Source: Arthonia radiata
Lineage: Eukaryota; Ascomycota; Arthoniomycetes; Arthoniales; Arthoniaceae
Assembly (NCBI GenBank): GCA_002989075.1
Contig: PSQN01000002.1
Span: 1 to 64,000 of the forward strand
Direction of reading: 5' to 3'
DNA: 64,000 nt
Below are positions 13,101 through 25,331 of the stretch, piece by piece. How positions within the stretch are numbered: the first letter of the stretch is position 1; each line of letters starts with the position of its first letter. The translations under genes were made by a program, and so were the position numbers. The notes under the pieces were generated by a model. That model saw only the letters and a program-made list of their open reading frames with translations. It was not told the DNA's origin and searched no databases.

Positions 13101-14940
13101 ACGACTATTTAGATAGAAAGTACTTTAGTAACGACAACAATAAAGCGAGCACTCCGCGTACGCCTTCGCCTAGTTCGCTAGAAGCTTACTATCGTACGTA
13201 TATACCGATCAAGTATCCAAATTTAAATTAAGATTTAATTCGTTCTAACTCGCTATCGAGCTCTTTACTTACATTACGTAGGCTACTAGGATTCTTTTCT
13301 GGTTTAGCCTTTACTTTTACTATATCCGCAGAGAAGCAGTTTGCTGAGGTATTTGCTACCGCTACAGTAAACTTAAATTAACTGTATACTCCTAAGACGT
13401 ATAAGAAAGCTATAAAAATAAATTTAAATAATTAAGAAAAGGTAATAGCTAAGGAGATCGGATCGTAGAAAGCTAACAAGACATTCTACTAAGGACATCC
13501 GCTAAAGAATGTAAGGGTCCTTGCTACCAAGTAGGTATTCAATCTAAAGACTAACGATCGCGGTATAGTTGTGCGGTACAAGATATATATAGTAGCGAAG
13601 GGATTTCTCTAGGACAAAGGTAGCTTTAATAAGATGTTTGTAGCCGTAGCAAAGACTAATATGTTTTATATCTTTATAGCTCTAGTCGTAGTACTAGACC
13701 TTAAGTATAATTAGATAAATACTGTAACTATATTTCTAAATTTCTATCTTCCCGACGACGTTGAAATTTAAATAGAACCGCCTAAGATGGTAATACTACT
13801 GTATCTAGATATAAAGTAGCTTCTCTTCTATACGCTATACGGCTTAAAGTAGTCTGTACGTAAGTAGTATTAAGATGCTGCTAGGACCCTTACTCGATAG
13901 AAGTTTATTTGTTTAAAGATAGATTATTACCTATTCTTTAAAGAAAAGACCTAAATTTTAATCTATATTAATAACTTTCTAGTTGTAGTACCGTTACAAC
14001 GTAAGGTAAATAAGACTAAGAAGGTTCTAACCTGCAGCTATAAGATAAAGGATCTAAGTAAGTTAAAATACTTTCTAAGTATTAAGATAGAGCGAGATAG
14101 GTCTCGCTGCAAGATAAAGCTAAGTTAGAAAGTATATCTAAAGCGAATACTAGTAGAATTAAGTATAGATAACTACAGCCCTAGAGCCTCGCTACTACTA
14201 AAGGGTATACAGCTTAATCCTCCTTCCGACGAATATTAGGCTTTAACGAACCTACTAGTATAGTATTAGCGTACAAGTGGATTCTTAATATATACCGCTA
14301 TAATTACTCGACCGGACTTTATCTACAAGGTTACTAAGCTTTGTCGGTTTATAGCTAATTCTACGGAGTAACATATAGTAAGACTAAAGTTAGTATACTA
14401 GTATATAAAGGGTATATTAGACATTAGTATTACTTTTAACTTTAAGGTAGATACTCTAAAGAATATCGGTATATTAAGATAGAGCGATTCTACTTATAGA
14501 GATAACAAGGAGAATCGCCGCTTATACTCAGATTACGTCTTTACCGTTGGAACTAAGGTAAAGGACCCCGTTACGTAGTAGTTCGGACTACAGAGGATTG
14601 TAACTTTAAGCTCAACCGAGGCTAAGTTAGTAGCGTTAACGATCTACACGTAGGAGGCTCTCTAGGTCTTACGTCTAATTAAGGAGTTTAACTATATTAA
14701 CGTAACGCCTATAGTAATTAAGAAAGATAATACTAGTATAATCGCTCTTACTAAGAATCTAGAGCATTATAAGGGGACTAAGCACATTAAAGTACGCTAG
14801 TATTTCTACAGAGAGTAGTTGCTCTAGGGTTATATTACAGTTAAATATATTCCCACTATTAACAATATTGCGGATAGCTTAACAAAGACTCTTAGTTTAG
14901 TTAAGTATCGAAAGTTTGTTTAACAACTCGGTATAGCACA
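10200..14940 (+). pseudogene. Decayed Copia gag-pol
   Basis: Plus-strand frames show a gag segment with a knuckle-like CQIVSYKENTCRY near 11,050-11,090. Integrase sequence follows near 11,895-12,020 (LDLLYLNLIS then IIDDCCYARYF). RT lies near 13,630-14,120, with FVAVAKTNMF and a YINNFLV box in place of YVDD. RNase H runs near 14,610-14,930 and ends in NIADSLTKTLS. Stops interrupt all of it. The 104-codon open stretch at 12,917-13,231 lies between integrase and RT and is part of this decayed polyprotein. Confidence 0.88.
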
Positions 14941-15225
14941 GGCTTAAGACTCTTAATATAGGCTTAGTACGCTGCACTAAAACTAGAGAGTTAAAAGTAT
15001 GCCTAAGATCGATACTTTTTATCGATGTCCTAGGTGTCTTTCGACGGCATTTTGATATGTTATCGACAGGTAAGTAATTACGTAGGCAATAATGATTCGA
15101 TTTGGATAAGACCTAGCTCCCCGTACGGAAGATGATCAGAAGAACAACCTTATGTGGTTCGTTAGGAGCATCTCGTTTGTTGGGATGTTGCCACCGTCGT
15201 CGGCATAGTTGATCCTGAGGGGGTG

Positions 15226-15408
15226 TGTCAGAAATCATGGACGCTGAAGTCCTGGTTTAGTCTCAACTTTCATGCACTAGCTTTAGACTCCTGGAGCGGG
15301 CTTGGCATGCTACGATACCTGATACAGACACAGGTCTTGGCACGCACATATAGTCCAGTTTGAGCTTCGTTTGCAGTTGAATCGTAAGGATCTCATTAAC
15401 TTCTGACA
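15226..15408 (+). repeat. Copia 3' LTR (apparently spared from RIP)
   Basis: 183 bp with TG...CA termini. It keeps the CpA and TpG steps that are TpA in the 5' LTR. The 200 bp before it also look unmutated, while 15,411-15,690 again looks AT-rich. Confidence 0.92.
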
Positions 15409-18400
15409 ATATACCTTCTTCTAGAAGATATAGTAATAGTAGTCTTTATAACTATATTTTATTAAGCTACTTTACTACTCTTATTATTCTTACTATCCTA
15501 ACTACTCTTACTACCCTTACTATTAGCATCACTACTAGCTCTAGCTTTATACTAGCTTAATCTAGCTAGCGTATAGTTACTATAGCGTATATAGACCAAA
15601 TATACGGTGACTAGGCCCATTAGAGGGCTTACTATACCTACCATCTACTATAGTTACTATACCTATTAAATTCCTTACCGCTCCATTACCAACACTAGAG
15701 GACCTGAGTGCAGTCCTCGGGGAACACAGTCGTGAAGCCTGGAATTACAAGAGCACGGCGTCTAAGACAATGTCGAGACTTCGCGGAAGGTTCTTGACTC
15801 TGTAGCCAGACAGAGATGGACGCTGGAGGCAATGTTCATGGTGTCGCGGCGTCACGGGTAGTGGTATGCAGGGTAGTATACAGTTTTCAAACTTCAATCG
15901 AGAGACTTGTCGTATCAAACCTTCAGATGCAGTCATTTGCGTAGTAACACGGCAGGTATGGGCTTCGGCAAAGGAGCTGCCGTGGCGGACGGAGCGCCGG
16001 TATAGAGCGCAGGTATAGTGCTCCGCGCGTCGAAAGCTTTCCTGTTCATGGCTCGTTCTGGTTCGTGGCTCGTATCGGTGCGTCGGCATATGGAAGCTCT
16101 TGGACGTGCAGTATTGATGTTGCAGAGGTTGGTGTTACTGAGGACGCCCCTCAGATGCTTGGGAGATTGTTCGTCCTGAAATTGCTCGTCCCTTCTCTTT
16201 CAAGCGCACAGCCGAGCTTTGGGAATGCAACGGTATAGTCTCGAAGTTTGGGATAGCTCGCCAGCTGATGCGAGCTTGCCAAGGAGGTGGTGTAACACTT
16301 GTAGAGAACCAGGAAGCGCCTGTGTGTTCCGTAGTCCGGAAGTGCCACCACAGCTTCGACGCTGAGTTCAAACCGAGGATGTTGGCATGTCTTGTTCAGC
16401 GTCAGAGGAGCAGACTTGAGAAAGAAACGGCTGCGATCGTGGAGATGCAACACTGGGAGCTCGGGTAGGATGAGAGAGGGATGAAGACTATCCGCCGAGT
16501 AGCTGAGGTCGATGGAGCGCTACGAAGATGGTCAACATGAGATTCGGAAGACATTCAGACGAACGTATTCGTACCATACTAGCCTAGAGACTGGCAACCA
16601 CCGTAGTCGTTCGTTGGTTGGTATGGAGGTAATTGGTCAGCCTTAAAACTGCGTCGAAGGCCTGTCTGACCATGAGGTCGACGAGCACATCAACACAGCA
16701 TTAAGGCCAACTGTCTCCTATTTAATGGACGTCTGGGACGGACCATAGAATAAAGTCGGCCGGGGCATTACAGACCTCAAGCACTGACACGGTGATCAGC
16801 CGTCCGGAGACGCGAAGCGAACAAGCACAACCCTCTTCCCCGAAGGACCCTGAAGATTCCTTGGAGAGCATGATATCGCACGATGACGTTGCAGAAAACG
16901 CACTCGTGTCCGTAGTCATTAACAAGTATTTCATTGAACGAACTTTTCGGAAGACTTCACATTGAGAGGTCCGCATGGATCACAAGGGTCAGCCTGAGAC
17001 ACAACTGGCCGACGAGAGCACCCCGTCAGATGAATTACGCCACCGCAGACGCTATGGATTTTTGCAAGCAAGTTCCGGTTCTGGTTTGGTGATGCAACAT
17101 CGAGTGGTTCATTCGGTCCCAGCGCGCTGAAGAGAAAAGGAGAAAAGGAAAGAGAGAGGAACTTCCGACACGAATAATAAAGTGGGACTCATCGGAGTTT
17201 GCGTTTTGTCCGCCGACGCGCGCGCGGGGCGTCAGCCAGTCGCGCTGTCACGTGCGTAGCACTGTGCCTTTCAGGATCGGTTGCCGAGCAAGTTGAGGGA
17301 CCCGACAACAAGGGGATGATTGTAGTCTCTGCAAAGTGATGCGTAAGTCAGGTGCTATAAGTCACATCGACGACCAAGGAGGAAGATGGCATTGTCGGCG
17401 CTTCAGTGCAACATGTGAAGCACGCGAAGCGTTCACCGAGTCGTCCGATTATCTTTCGAACCCCATGCAACTGAACATGTACCCCCATGCGACGTCCTAC
17501 TAAATCTTCGCATTGGTTTTCGCTCTGCAGAAACTACCGAGGTTGACATCTGGTATCGATGACTGATCGCGATGCCATCCTTCCACGATGAGCGACCGAA
17601 CAAACCGGCCAATCTGGGCAAGGATGAGCAGTGTCAAAACTCTGGCACCGAATGACTATCGCGCAGACCAGCCGATGATGCGTACCATGCGGTTTGAAAG
17701 TCTCGTCGAACCTTTTGATAGCGCAACATTGTCGATGGTGTCGTTGACAGCGATGTTCATAGTGACGACGTACCAGACACGCCGCCCGCCATCTCATACC
17801 CAACAATCAACAATGGGACATCTCGCAGTTGAAAGGCTCGCGCCGGTCGCTCATTGTGATTTTCTCGCGCAGCCGGTCCTCGCGCAGACAGCGGTCCTAC
17901 ATGGCACATCCCGCAGCACTCTCGCGGCGCTCCTCTGCTCAGGAGTGTCTGGGGCATTCTCGGAGATAAAACGATGTGGCTTATCGGCACCGAACGGGAT
18001 CATGCTTTACACATGCGATGAAGGTAGTGTTGATGAAGGTAGTGTTGATGCTCTGACGACTAGCAGGATAGCTGATGATCTGTGTATCCTTTTCATTCAA
18101 AAAGAACATCGCTACGTTCTTGCGCATGTACAAGGCCTCTTCAAGAGTAAGCTGGGTCACCATCCCTGCTCTTTCCCTTGCTCCAATCTGTTGATAGGCA
18201 TCACTGAATTCGGTCGTACTACACCAGGCGCAGTCTTGCTAGTGCGCTCATCCGCAAGTCGAGCTCTTCCCAACGATAACATTTTGGCCAAGTTGGCGAT
18301 CTCGGCTTCCAAACATGCTCACGTTCCATATCGCAACGCTGTTTGGTTGTTACCGGCACTCATCAACACTTTAACGTGTCGTTCTTTGCAATGCGACTCG

Positions 18401-18842
18401 AAAGGTCTCAATTACTGGTGATACACGAGCGGGGTGCCTACTTGCTTGCAGGCTGCCTATTCTGCTTGTTTCATTGTGCGCGGCTCCAATAGAATGCGCC
18501 TCTTAGACAGCATGCGTGCCTGTAGATTGATGTTCCCAAGGGTGCTTGATTCGACGATGCCAGTATACTGACAACAGCAGATTCTTTAGGAAACCCCGAA
18601 TGAAAGTGAAAGAGTGCTCAATTACACCAGGTCACGTAATCGCATTCGCTATGCGAAGAGGAGCCCTAAGCAATGAACACGTCGCAGCGTATGTCGCAAT
18701 GCATTACTGAGATGACAGTTTGTTGAAAAACACGATTTGATTCACTGCCTACGAACGAGGCAAATCATCAGTGTTCAAATCTCCCGCTCGGTGCAGTCTG
18801 GAGCTTGAATCAGCAAATCACCTCGCAAGGGGTGCCGATCAT
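15409..18842. other. Gene-poor transition from repeat block to gene space
   Basis: 15,409-15,690 is AT-rich and low in complexity (TACTACT/CTTACTA-like runs) and looks RIP-affected. From about 15,700 base composition becomes that of the gene-bearing region. Several open stretches exist (minus 15,745-16,453; plus 17,588-18,421, 277 codons) but none shows a recognisable domain, codon pattern or supported intron structure. A 15-bp direct repeat occurs near 18,018-18,047. A CG-rich run lies at about 17,213-17,245. I call no gene here. Confidence 0.5.
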
Positions 18843-20138
18843 TCAAGTCAGAGTCGGCGTCGTCCAGTTCACCCATTGGTTCGGAATGTTGAAGTTGAAG
18901 TTCTGGTCATTGCGGAAGATGTTCGTGTTCGCCGACTGTCCGACGAGAAAACGATTGATGAATGCGTTGAGGTCTGGCTGTTGGCTGCTCGGAAAAGAGC
19001 AGTGTGCGTGGCCACCAACCTCGCTGTATCCATGATAGTCGCTCCTGCCCAGAGCCTGATAGATTGTATGAGCCGCAGTCATGCATCCCCAGGTGCTGTA
19101 TGCACCGAGCCACAAGTAGTCCGCATTCTCAATAGACAGAAGCGGGCGGGGCGCCACAAGCCCAGCAAGAAGATGATGGTCGACGGGTAAAGTGCTCGTC
19201 TTGCCAGAGAATGTGGAGAATTGAGGCGCAAACCAGACGTTCTCGGTGACGATTTCCGACAGCGTCTGAACCTGTTGACCTTGGGAAACCTGGTAGTCAC
19301 TGAGTCGCCAGCATGCGTCGCCGCCGCTACCGCTCTCTTGTGGGATGGTGAGCGCAATGCGTGGTTCGAAGGCCCCAGCAACCAGTGCACCCTTTCCATT
19401 GCGCGAACAGCCGGTCACACCGACACGCTTGGGATCGATCCTTGCAGCTGGTGTACGCTCCAACGCGTCAATGATGCGTGACACACCCCAAGCCCAAGCC
19501 ATCATGGCCCCAGCATCGGCATTGGGAAACAGTTGGTAGAAAGTGCCTTGATTGCGGGAGCCAGCATTGTTTTGAACGGCGAAGGATGATACGGCAAAGG
19601 TGATGATTGCGACGTTGGGAGGTCTAGGAATACTGAGGCCATCGTATGCCTAGAGCCATCGTATGTCAGCGAATTTGCCTTTAGTAAAGGTAGCGAAGGT
19701 GAACCCACGATGATAGCTGGATAAGGAGCCGTGCCCGAGGTAGGGTATTGGATCGATGCAGACCAAGTGATGGACTTGCCCCCAGTTGAGGCAGTGATAC
19801 TTAAGGTGTTCGAAGCGAAGGATGCCGAGAGTCTGCGGTGAGGACGTCAATCGCCTCATATATTGTGATTGAGACCGGTTGATGAGAAAGGATCCCCGCA
19901 CTCACGTTGATGGCGCTGCAGGCTTTGTACCCAACTCGTACCTCTGAAAGAGAGAGCTGATCTCGCTTTGGCGGCACTGCCAATCCGCGACACTTCGCAC
20001 AGGCTGACCATTGAGGAAGACGAAGGGATTGTTCAATGGTGCGTAATTGCTAAGCTGCACATTGGCCGGGACAGCAGGGCATGCTTGTGCCGCCGCACCT
20101 ACGGCGTGGCAGATGACGGCTGCGAAGAGCAGATTCAT
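18843..20138 (-). CDS. 4-O-methyl-glucuronoyl methylesterase, CE15 (secreted)
   Basis: Model: exons 20138-19906, 19832-19709 and 19649-18843, 387 aa. CE15 esterases cleave the ester between lignin alcohols and glucuronic acid on xylan, outside the cell. The start gives a signal peptide (MNLLFAAVICHAVGAAAQA). Family hallmarks are GCSRNGKGA with the nucleophile Ser near residue 201, PQESGSGG with the acid Glu near 224, and GGHAHC near 333 with the catalytic His. Both introns (73 and 59 nt) are GT-AG and keep the frame; the second joins PAII to AYDGLSIP as in the family. Length suits a catalytic domain without a carbohydrate-binding module. It is the first clear gene after the repeat block. Confidence 0.92.
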
Positions 20139-20668
20139 GGCGTCGATCGTTCTCCGGTGCAGTATAAGCGCAATATTCAGGCATTGACATTTGCCATGCT
20201 TAAGTACTGGCTCGGTTGTTTTGTGCTGACGAAACAGGAAAGCCGGACTGATGGGCGAATGGAACCGATCCTGGACCGACAGGCATGAAATACGCCCACG
20301 AAGATCAGCAGACTCCAGCAACCTTTGGCAATTACTTCCGCTTGCTGGTGACCCAGCGTCCTCCAGTAATCTGCACGGTTGGCGGCAAGCCGTCGCAGAA
20401 CACGCCCCTAAATGTCAGCCAATGCTCAAATTCCGGAACGGCATACTCCATATTGAACAGTAGATAGGACTGCAAGGTTAACAGCCGCCAAAGTTGCGCT
20501 GATGTTTGTTCCTGGTTTCGGTCCTTTCATAAGTGCGAGCGCTCTCAAAGCCGATTGTATGTATCGCTGGTGGTGATGCGCTGTAATCCCGAAACACAAG
20601 GACGTTGAGAAGAGCAAGACAGAAAATACACAGCTGTTCAGCACAGCCAAGAGTCTCAGGTTCATCAA

Positions 20669-21954
20669 TCAAGCGAATAGTTCACCTGCGCCAGCGACGT
20701 CGACACCACAGGCAACCTTGCCCATGCTCGTTCCACTCTCAATGATCTCGTGTGCTTTTCGCAGTCCCTCAGTATTCAATCTTAGCTCCTGTTGCAACGT
20801 GCACCGTATCTTGCCCTCTTCAAGCCATGCCGATAGCTCTTCAAGCAGGCGTCCGTGGCTCTCCACATCCACGCCGTACACCGGCTTTGTCCCAATGAGA
20901 GCCCAGATGAATGACAAACTCTTGGCCATGAACTCTGTGCCGTACATGGCAGACATCTCCTTCGTTTGTACGATGCTGCAAACTTTGCCGAAGGGCTCAC
21001 AAAGCGCGGCGGCTGGCGCAAGGTATGGTGTCGTAGAATGTGTGATGAAGACGTACTTCAAGGGCGTAGAAGGAGGAAGCTTGAGGGCTTTGACCTGCGC
21101 GACAATGTCTTCGCGATGGCTGGAAAAGTCAGATATGGCTCACTACCATGTTCAGACCCACATACTTTACAGTATGCGTCGCGCCCATCTCATGACTGAA
21201 AGCGGTTGTCTCGCTGCGGGATGCGGTAGTGATAACAACGGGAAGACGAAGCACCTGGCGAGCTATCTGGGTTGCAACTGACCCGACACCTGGTGGGAAG
21301 AGATCAGTACGTGCACACTCAATTGGCTGGTGCAAGCTCACCGCCAGCTCCGTTGACGATAAGCACAGCCGATTGCTCCCCGGGTTGTATCCCCAATCGC
21401 TCCACCAGAGCTTCATATGCGGTGATGTAGGTCAGAGGCATGGCAGCAGCTTGTGTCCACGAAAGCGAGCGAGGCTTATGCCCGACACTGCGGGAGTCCA
21501 CAAGCTGCAACTCTGCATTGGTCCCCGGCCGTGTTGGGCTGCCACTGAAGTATACCTCGTCGCCCTTCTTGAAGTTCTTCACCAGAGACCCGGCGGCTTC
21601 GACAATACCCGCGCCATCAAAGCCAATGATCTGATCTCTTGCGGGAACATGCTCGAAGTAATCAGGGTAGTCGTCATAAGTCCCGTTGCGGACTTTGATA
21701 TCGATGGGATTTACGGAACAAGCCCGCACTCTGCCCAGATCACAAAAATGTTAGCAAGTAGAACTCGACGGAATAGCGTAGACCCTTCGAGATCACGCAG
21801 TATGTGAGACCGCAACAATCAAGTGCGGTGGTTCTACGAGATGTGCGCATTACTTCACAAGGACATCGTGCCCTTCAGCGGCTTGTGGTTGAGCCACGTC
21901 CTTAGACACGAGCTTGTCGACAGAGCCGCGCTCACTGACGACAAGAGCCTTCAT
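20669..21954 (-). CDS. Zinc-type alcohol dehydrogenase-like / quinone oxidoreductase (MDR family)
   Basis: Model: exons 21954-21854, 21730-21342, 21289-21166 and 21119-20669, 354 aa, introns of 123, 52 and 46 nt. The N-terminal GroES-like part has VRACSVNPIDIKVRNG and the conserved GFDGAGIVEA. The Rossmann part has NGAGGVGSVATQIARQ and MGATHTVNHRED, which appears only when the introns are removed, supporting the splice sites. This is the ZADH/zinc-type alcohol dehydrogenase-like branch of the medium-chain reductases, NADPH-dependent reductases of quinones or enones; classic zinc-binding cysteines are not evident. Substrate unknown. Downstream neighbour on the same strand is the CE15 gene. Confidence 0.9.
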
Positions 21955-22597
21955 GCTACTACTGCCTGCTGAGTTCAAGAGCTTGAACGAGATTGGAAGA
22001 GATCCTGTTCCAACAGTCGAGCAAGCTTTGGATTCTCACTTATCGAAGTCTAGGTGATGAACTGCAGAAGCGACGGGACGAGAGCGTAGGCCGCGGGGCA
22101 TGCTCGTATAGACAAGCAGCGCAGGTGGATCATTGACGTAACGGAGGGCGCACCCCTGTAGGCTGGACACGGCCAGCAAAGCTTGCGACAGTCTTCATCC
22201 TGGACATGAAAGACGGCAGCGAAATTATGGCACAGAATAATTGAAAGCATTAATACCGGATCAGGAGCAATTTTGAAGTTAGGATGCTCAGTCATGTTGA
22301 TTGTGTGAATGGGAAGCGAAGGATGCAGAGAGCGAGATGCCAAGAGCCATTCCGGAAGCAGAGCTAGCGCGGCCCATTGGAAGTCTATGAGGACATTGAT
22401 GAATCCAGCAGTTCGTCTTCTCAGTCTCGCGGAATAACCCACGCCAACAGTCAGCAGGACACATCTCTTGCAACCCCGCTCATGAGAGCCGTTGCGTGAA
22501 GGAAACGCTGGCGTTGGCGGTTGGCTAGCGATCATCCTCCTGTGCTATACCCTCCGCCGGCTCATCAGACCAGCTTCCCCAGAGCACGAGTCTGCGC
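21955..22597. other. Intergenic, no gene seen
   Basis: Contains the upstream region of the reductase gene and the downstream region of the phosphoesterase gene. A 161-codon minus-strand open stretch (22,050-22,535) lacks any recognisable motif. Confidence 0.5.
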
Positions 22598-23407
22598 TTA
22601 TATGGTGATCGTCTTGCTATGTTGAAACTCTTTCCCACTCGCCTGGGCGAAGTAATAGCCCCGCTGGTTCGCCACCAGCCTGGTGCCGGTGTTCGCCAAC
22701 ACGAAGTCGGAGTTGAAGTGCGTATGTCCATACGCCCATACCTTGACGTTGGCGCTTCTCATGGCCTTTTCTTGCGACAGGTCTGTGCGGAAGCCGGAGG
22801 AGATTGGACTGCTGGCGTGTCTCGGATCAACCACTCGCGGATCTGTGGTTGGCGCGTGGTGGGTAAGTACGATGATCTGTCTCCCAGGTTCAGTACGCTC
22901 GATGGTGTCCACTTGTTCGTTCAGCCAATTCAGGTCTGCAGTGTGTGCTTCGTTGTGACCTTCGACCGTCCAGTCTTGAATGTGGAAGAAGTCATTGAGG
23001 CCAAAGCTCACGCTGTGGTTTTGCTCATGAGTGACCTTCGAGAACAGTGGGCATCCAAGAATCGTAACGCTGTCCGACAGGTCGTAGCGAGTTTGATCGA
23101 GGATGATGAATGTCCCCAGCGTCGGTTCGAAGGAACGCTTCTCATCCATGTCTGCCTTGAACTTCTGCAACTGCTCCCTTGAATCTTTCCAGCTGCTGTG
23201 ATAGGGTTCGTGGTTACCAAGGAGGAATAACACTACGCGAAAGCCGCGAAGCATTCGTTCAAGAAACTCCGCAAGACCTGCATCGCGCGTGTTTCCGATA
23301 TCACCCAGAAGAGCGAGGTAGGGTGCTGATGGAGGCACTTCGAAGATGTCGTATGCAGATGGCGCTTCCAGATGCAAGTCTGATAGGATCTGGATCTCCA
23401 CCGCCAT
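22598..23407 (-). CDS. Calcineurin-like metallophosphoesterase
   Basis: Single-exon frame, 269 aa from the ATG at 23407 (the frame stays open 19 codons further upstream without an ATG). The metal-binding blocks of the calcineurin-like phosphoesterase fold appear in order: SDLHLE near the N-terminus, GDIGN, GNHE, THHAP and GHTH. These ligate the two metal ions that hydrolyse a phosphoester. No signal peptide or membrane segment is visible, so it is probably cytosolic. It resembles the Ser/Thr phosphatase-like proteins common in fungal genomes; substrate cannot be deduced. It lies in the same orientation as the reductase downstream. Confidence 0.9.
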   Translation of the reverse strand: MAVEIQILSDLHLEAPSAYDIFEVPPSAPYLALLGDIGNTRDAGLAEFLERMLRGFRVVLFLLGNHEPYHSSWKDSREQLQKFKADMDEKRSFEPTLGTFIILDQTRYDLSDSVTILGCPLFSKVTHEQNHSVSFGLNDFFHIQDWTVEGHNEAHTADLNWLNEQVDTIERTEPGRQIIVLTHHAPTTDPRVVDPRHASSPISSGFRTDLSQEKAMRSANVKVWAYGHTHFNSDFVLANTGTRLVANQRGYYFAQASGKEFQHSKTITI

Positions 23408-24910
23408 CGTGAGGGAATGATTGGGAGATGAGTTCGCGTTGGTAGATGTCTCGGAATGAACCAAAACAACGACTCGGGTTTCTCTTGAGCTGTACCTGCA
23501 TTAGCGAAGGCTTGGCGCAGAGAAGGCTCTTGGAAGAAAGAAAGCGAATGAGGTCAGGTTCTTGGAGCGAGCAACGTATGACATCGATCAAGACTTGAGA
23601 CGCTGCCAGGTAGATCTCGAGGCCATTGAACGCTAGGCCTACAATACAACTACTTGCTCAATTTGCACTCATGCATTGGGACTATACTGCCTCTACGGTA
23701 GCACCTTGGCACCGTCTTTGCAATCGCCGTCCCTGTCACAATCGAACTCAAGAGTAGGCCATGATCAGAACTAGCGGTTGTGAAGCACGACCTCGTAGGC
23801 CACGCTGCTGTCGACGCTGATGCTTTTCACTTGTGGCCTCGGACACATCTGAGATGTTCAACCTTCCACGACATTCTCCGTACTGTGCGTATTGGTAGCT
23901 GGTCAGATGCGGCTGTGGTCGATCCTGGGACCTCACATTGGCGTTCCTCATATTGGCGTTCAGTCTGGGTCGAGGCCACGAGAGAAACCGGTGTGACCTC
24001 GCTCATGTGCGTGCTCGAGAGCCGCATCCGGCTAGGGAAAGAATCTCGCTGCTGCTGCCTGCAAATACCGGGAATTCATTGAGTTCTAGAAATGAGGGAG
24101 GACGATAGCTGCCCCATAGCACATGGCGGTCTTCGCGAGCTCGATGGACACCTGAAAAGGAGGTTGTGGCAGGTCGCCGCTTTGTTGCCACTTCTCTCGC
24201 CAGGAGACGGCCGCTCTTCCGACCAATGAGTTGATGGATGGATGATGAGGCCAAGGGGGAGGTTGATAGCTGCCTTGACGACTCTCCGAGGACTTGAGAA
24301 GGACGCAGGCGAGGCGTGCCAGAGGATACATTGCTGTCGAACTCATTCTGGATGAATGCCTGAGATCGGCGAATGATGCTTGAGGCCATGTGATTACGTG
24401 CATCAGTTGTGCAGCTAAACGTGGGTGCCGAAGTACCGAGGCCAAAGACAAGGCTACCAGCGGTGAACCTCGCTTGCGATCGTGGTCCGGGGATGATGAA
24501 CAAATTGACGGGGCCACGGCGGGAATGCTCACGCCCTTCTCGAGGTGAGGTTGCAGTCAGATGAGCGCCTTCATGAATTTGATAGTGCTGGTCGTTATGC
24601 GAATCGTGTCAAGCGGCTGGTGTGTTGCACACGGCATGCGAACCGTGACGTTCCTGTGATGTAGGTGGCGTGTACGTCGTAGTGATCAGGCTTCGCAAGC
24701 TGTCTGCACGGGGTAGCTGTCGGTGACCGGTCCAAAGGAATGGAGCTGAGATCCAGCTCGTTGAGGCCACCACCCAGATTAACAGCTGAGATTGCTCTTC
24801 GCAAGCAGTAAACCGTTTGACGCCAGGGCAGAAGTTGTTGCGCACCTTCGACGCGGATGGATAACGTTCGGAAAGCGGTACCAATCCTATATCTCGGGGC
24901 CATGGTTAGA

Positions 24911-25021
24911 GATGCCGTCGACGTACATCCGGAGAAAGGATCCCCTGCTCATTTCGCCACCCAGTAGGTAGGTTGCAGGTGTCGTGCAGTGCGTGCTTTG
25001 CAAGTGTTGCAAGTGGTGTGC
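24911..25021 (-). repeat. Diverged direct repeat, copy 1
   Basis: Shares GCCGTCGACG, GTGCAGTGCG and AGTGTTGCA-type blocks in the same order with 25,221-25,331. On the minus strand it translates to HHLQHLQSTHCTTPA and, further on, LRMYVDGIS. Confidence 0.65.
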
Positions 25022-25220
25022 AGATCGATGTTGTTGGAATGGTGCTAGGAAGAGCGGGACGGGGTGTAGAGTAGTCAAGGGCACTCTGTTGATACTTGAA
25101 CCCGCTCTCCGAAAGCTGTAGGCCAGCGAGGCCACGAAAGAGCTTGCGGTAGCTTTTTCATTGGGGTTTGAAGTTTGTAATTGCTATCACCAGACCTATG
25201 CCTCGAGGACATAGACAGAA

Positions 25221-25331
25221 ACGCCGTCGACGAACTTCCGGAGGACGAACCCCCTGCCGATCGCGCCGCACGGCGGACGTGGTGCAGGTGTTGTGCAGTG
25301 CGCGCTTTTCGAGTGTTGCAGGTGGTGTGCA
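25221..25331 (-). repeat. Diverged direct repeat, copy 2
   Basis: Counterpart of 24,911-25,021. On the minus strand it translates to HHLQHSKSAHCTTPA and LRKFVDGVS, in the same frame register as copy 1 (offset 309 nt between the two open stretches, a multiple of three). Confidence 0.65.

Larger units (their letters stand above)
9747..15408 (+). mobile_element. Decayed Ty1/Copia LTR retrotransposon
   Basis: Two 183-bp LTRs (9747-9929 and 15226-15408) with TGTCAG starts and ACA ends bound an internal region whose plus-strand frames show gag, integrase, RT and RNase H in Copia order (integrase before RT). A GAGGGGG purine tract precedes the 3' LTR. The internal region is RIP-like to about 14,990; the last 200 bp plus the 3' LTR look spared. 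Five-base flanks (GTAGG left, ATATA right) do not match, so the target-site duplication is mutated or the ends were altered. Confidence 0.92.

Noticed and set aside
12917-13231. 104-codon ATG frame in the Copia element
   Set aside because: It lies between integrase and RT remnants and is a surviving piece of the decayed polyprotein.
15409-15413. Target-site duplication for the Copia element
   Set aside because: The flanks GTAGG and ATATA do not match; RIP could hide it, but I cannot claim one.
17588-18421. 277-codon plus-strand open frame
   Set aside because: Composition and lack of any domain or conserved pattern suggest chance. An antisense segment resembling a glycoside-hydrolase start (VTQLTLEEA) did not extend to the following family motifs.
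20426-20665. Possible 79-residue small secreted protein on the minus strand (MNLRLLAVLNSC...)
   Set aside because: It has a signal-peptide-like start, but it begins 4 bp after the stop of the reductase gene on the same strand, so it is more likely 3' untranslated sequence.
22050-22535. 161-codon minus-strand frame
   Set aside because: No ATG-supported conserved motif, and overlapping frames are equally open.
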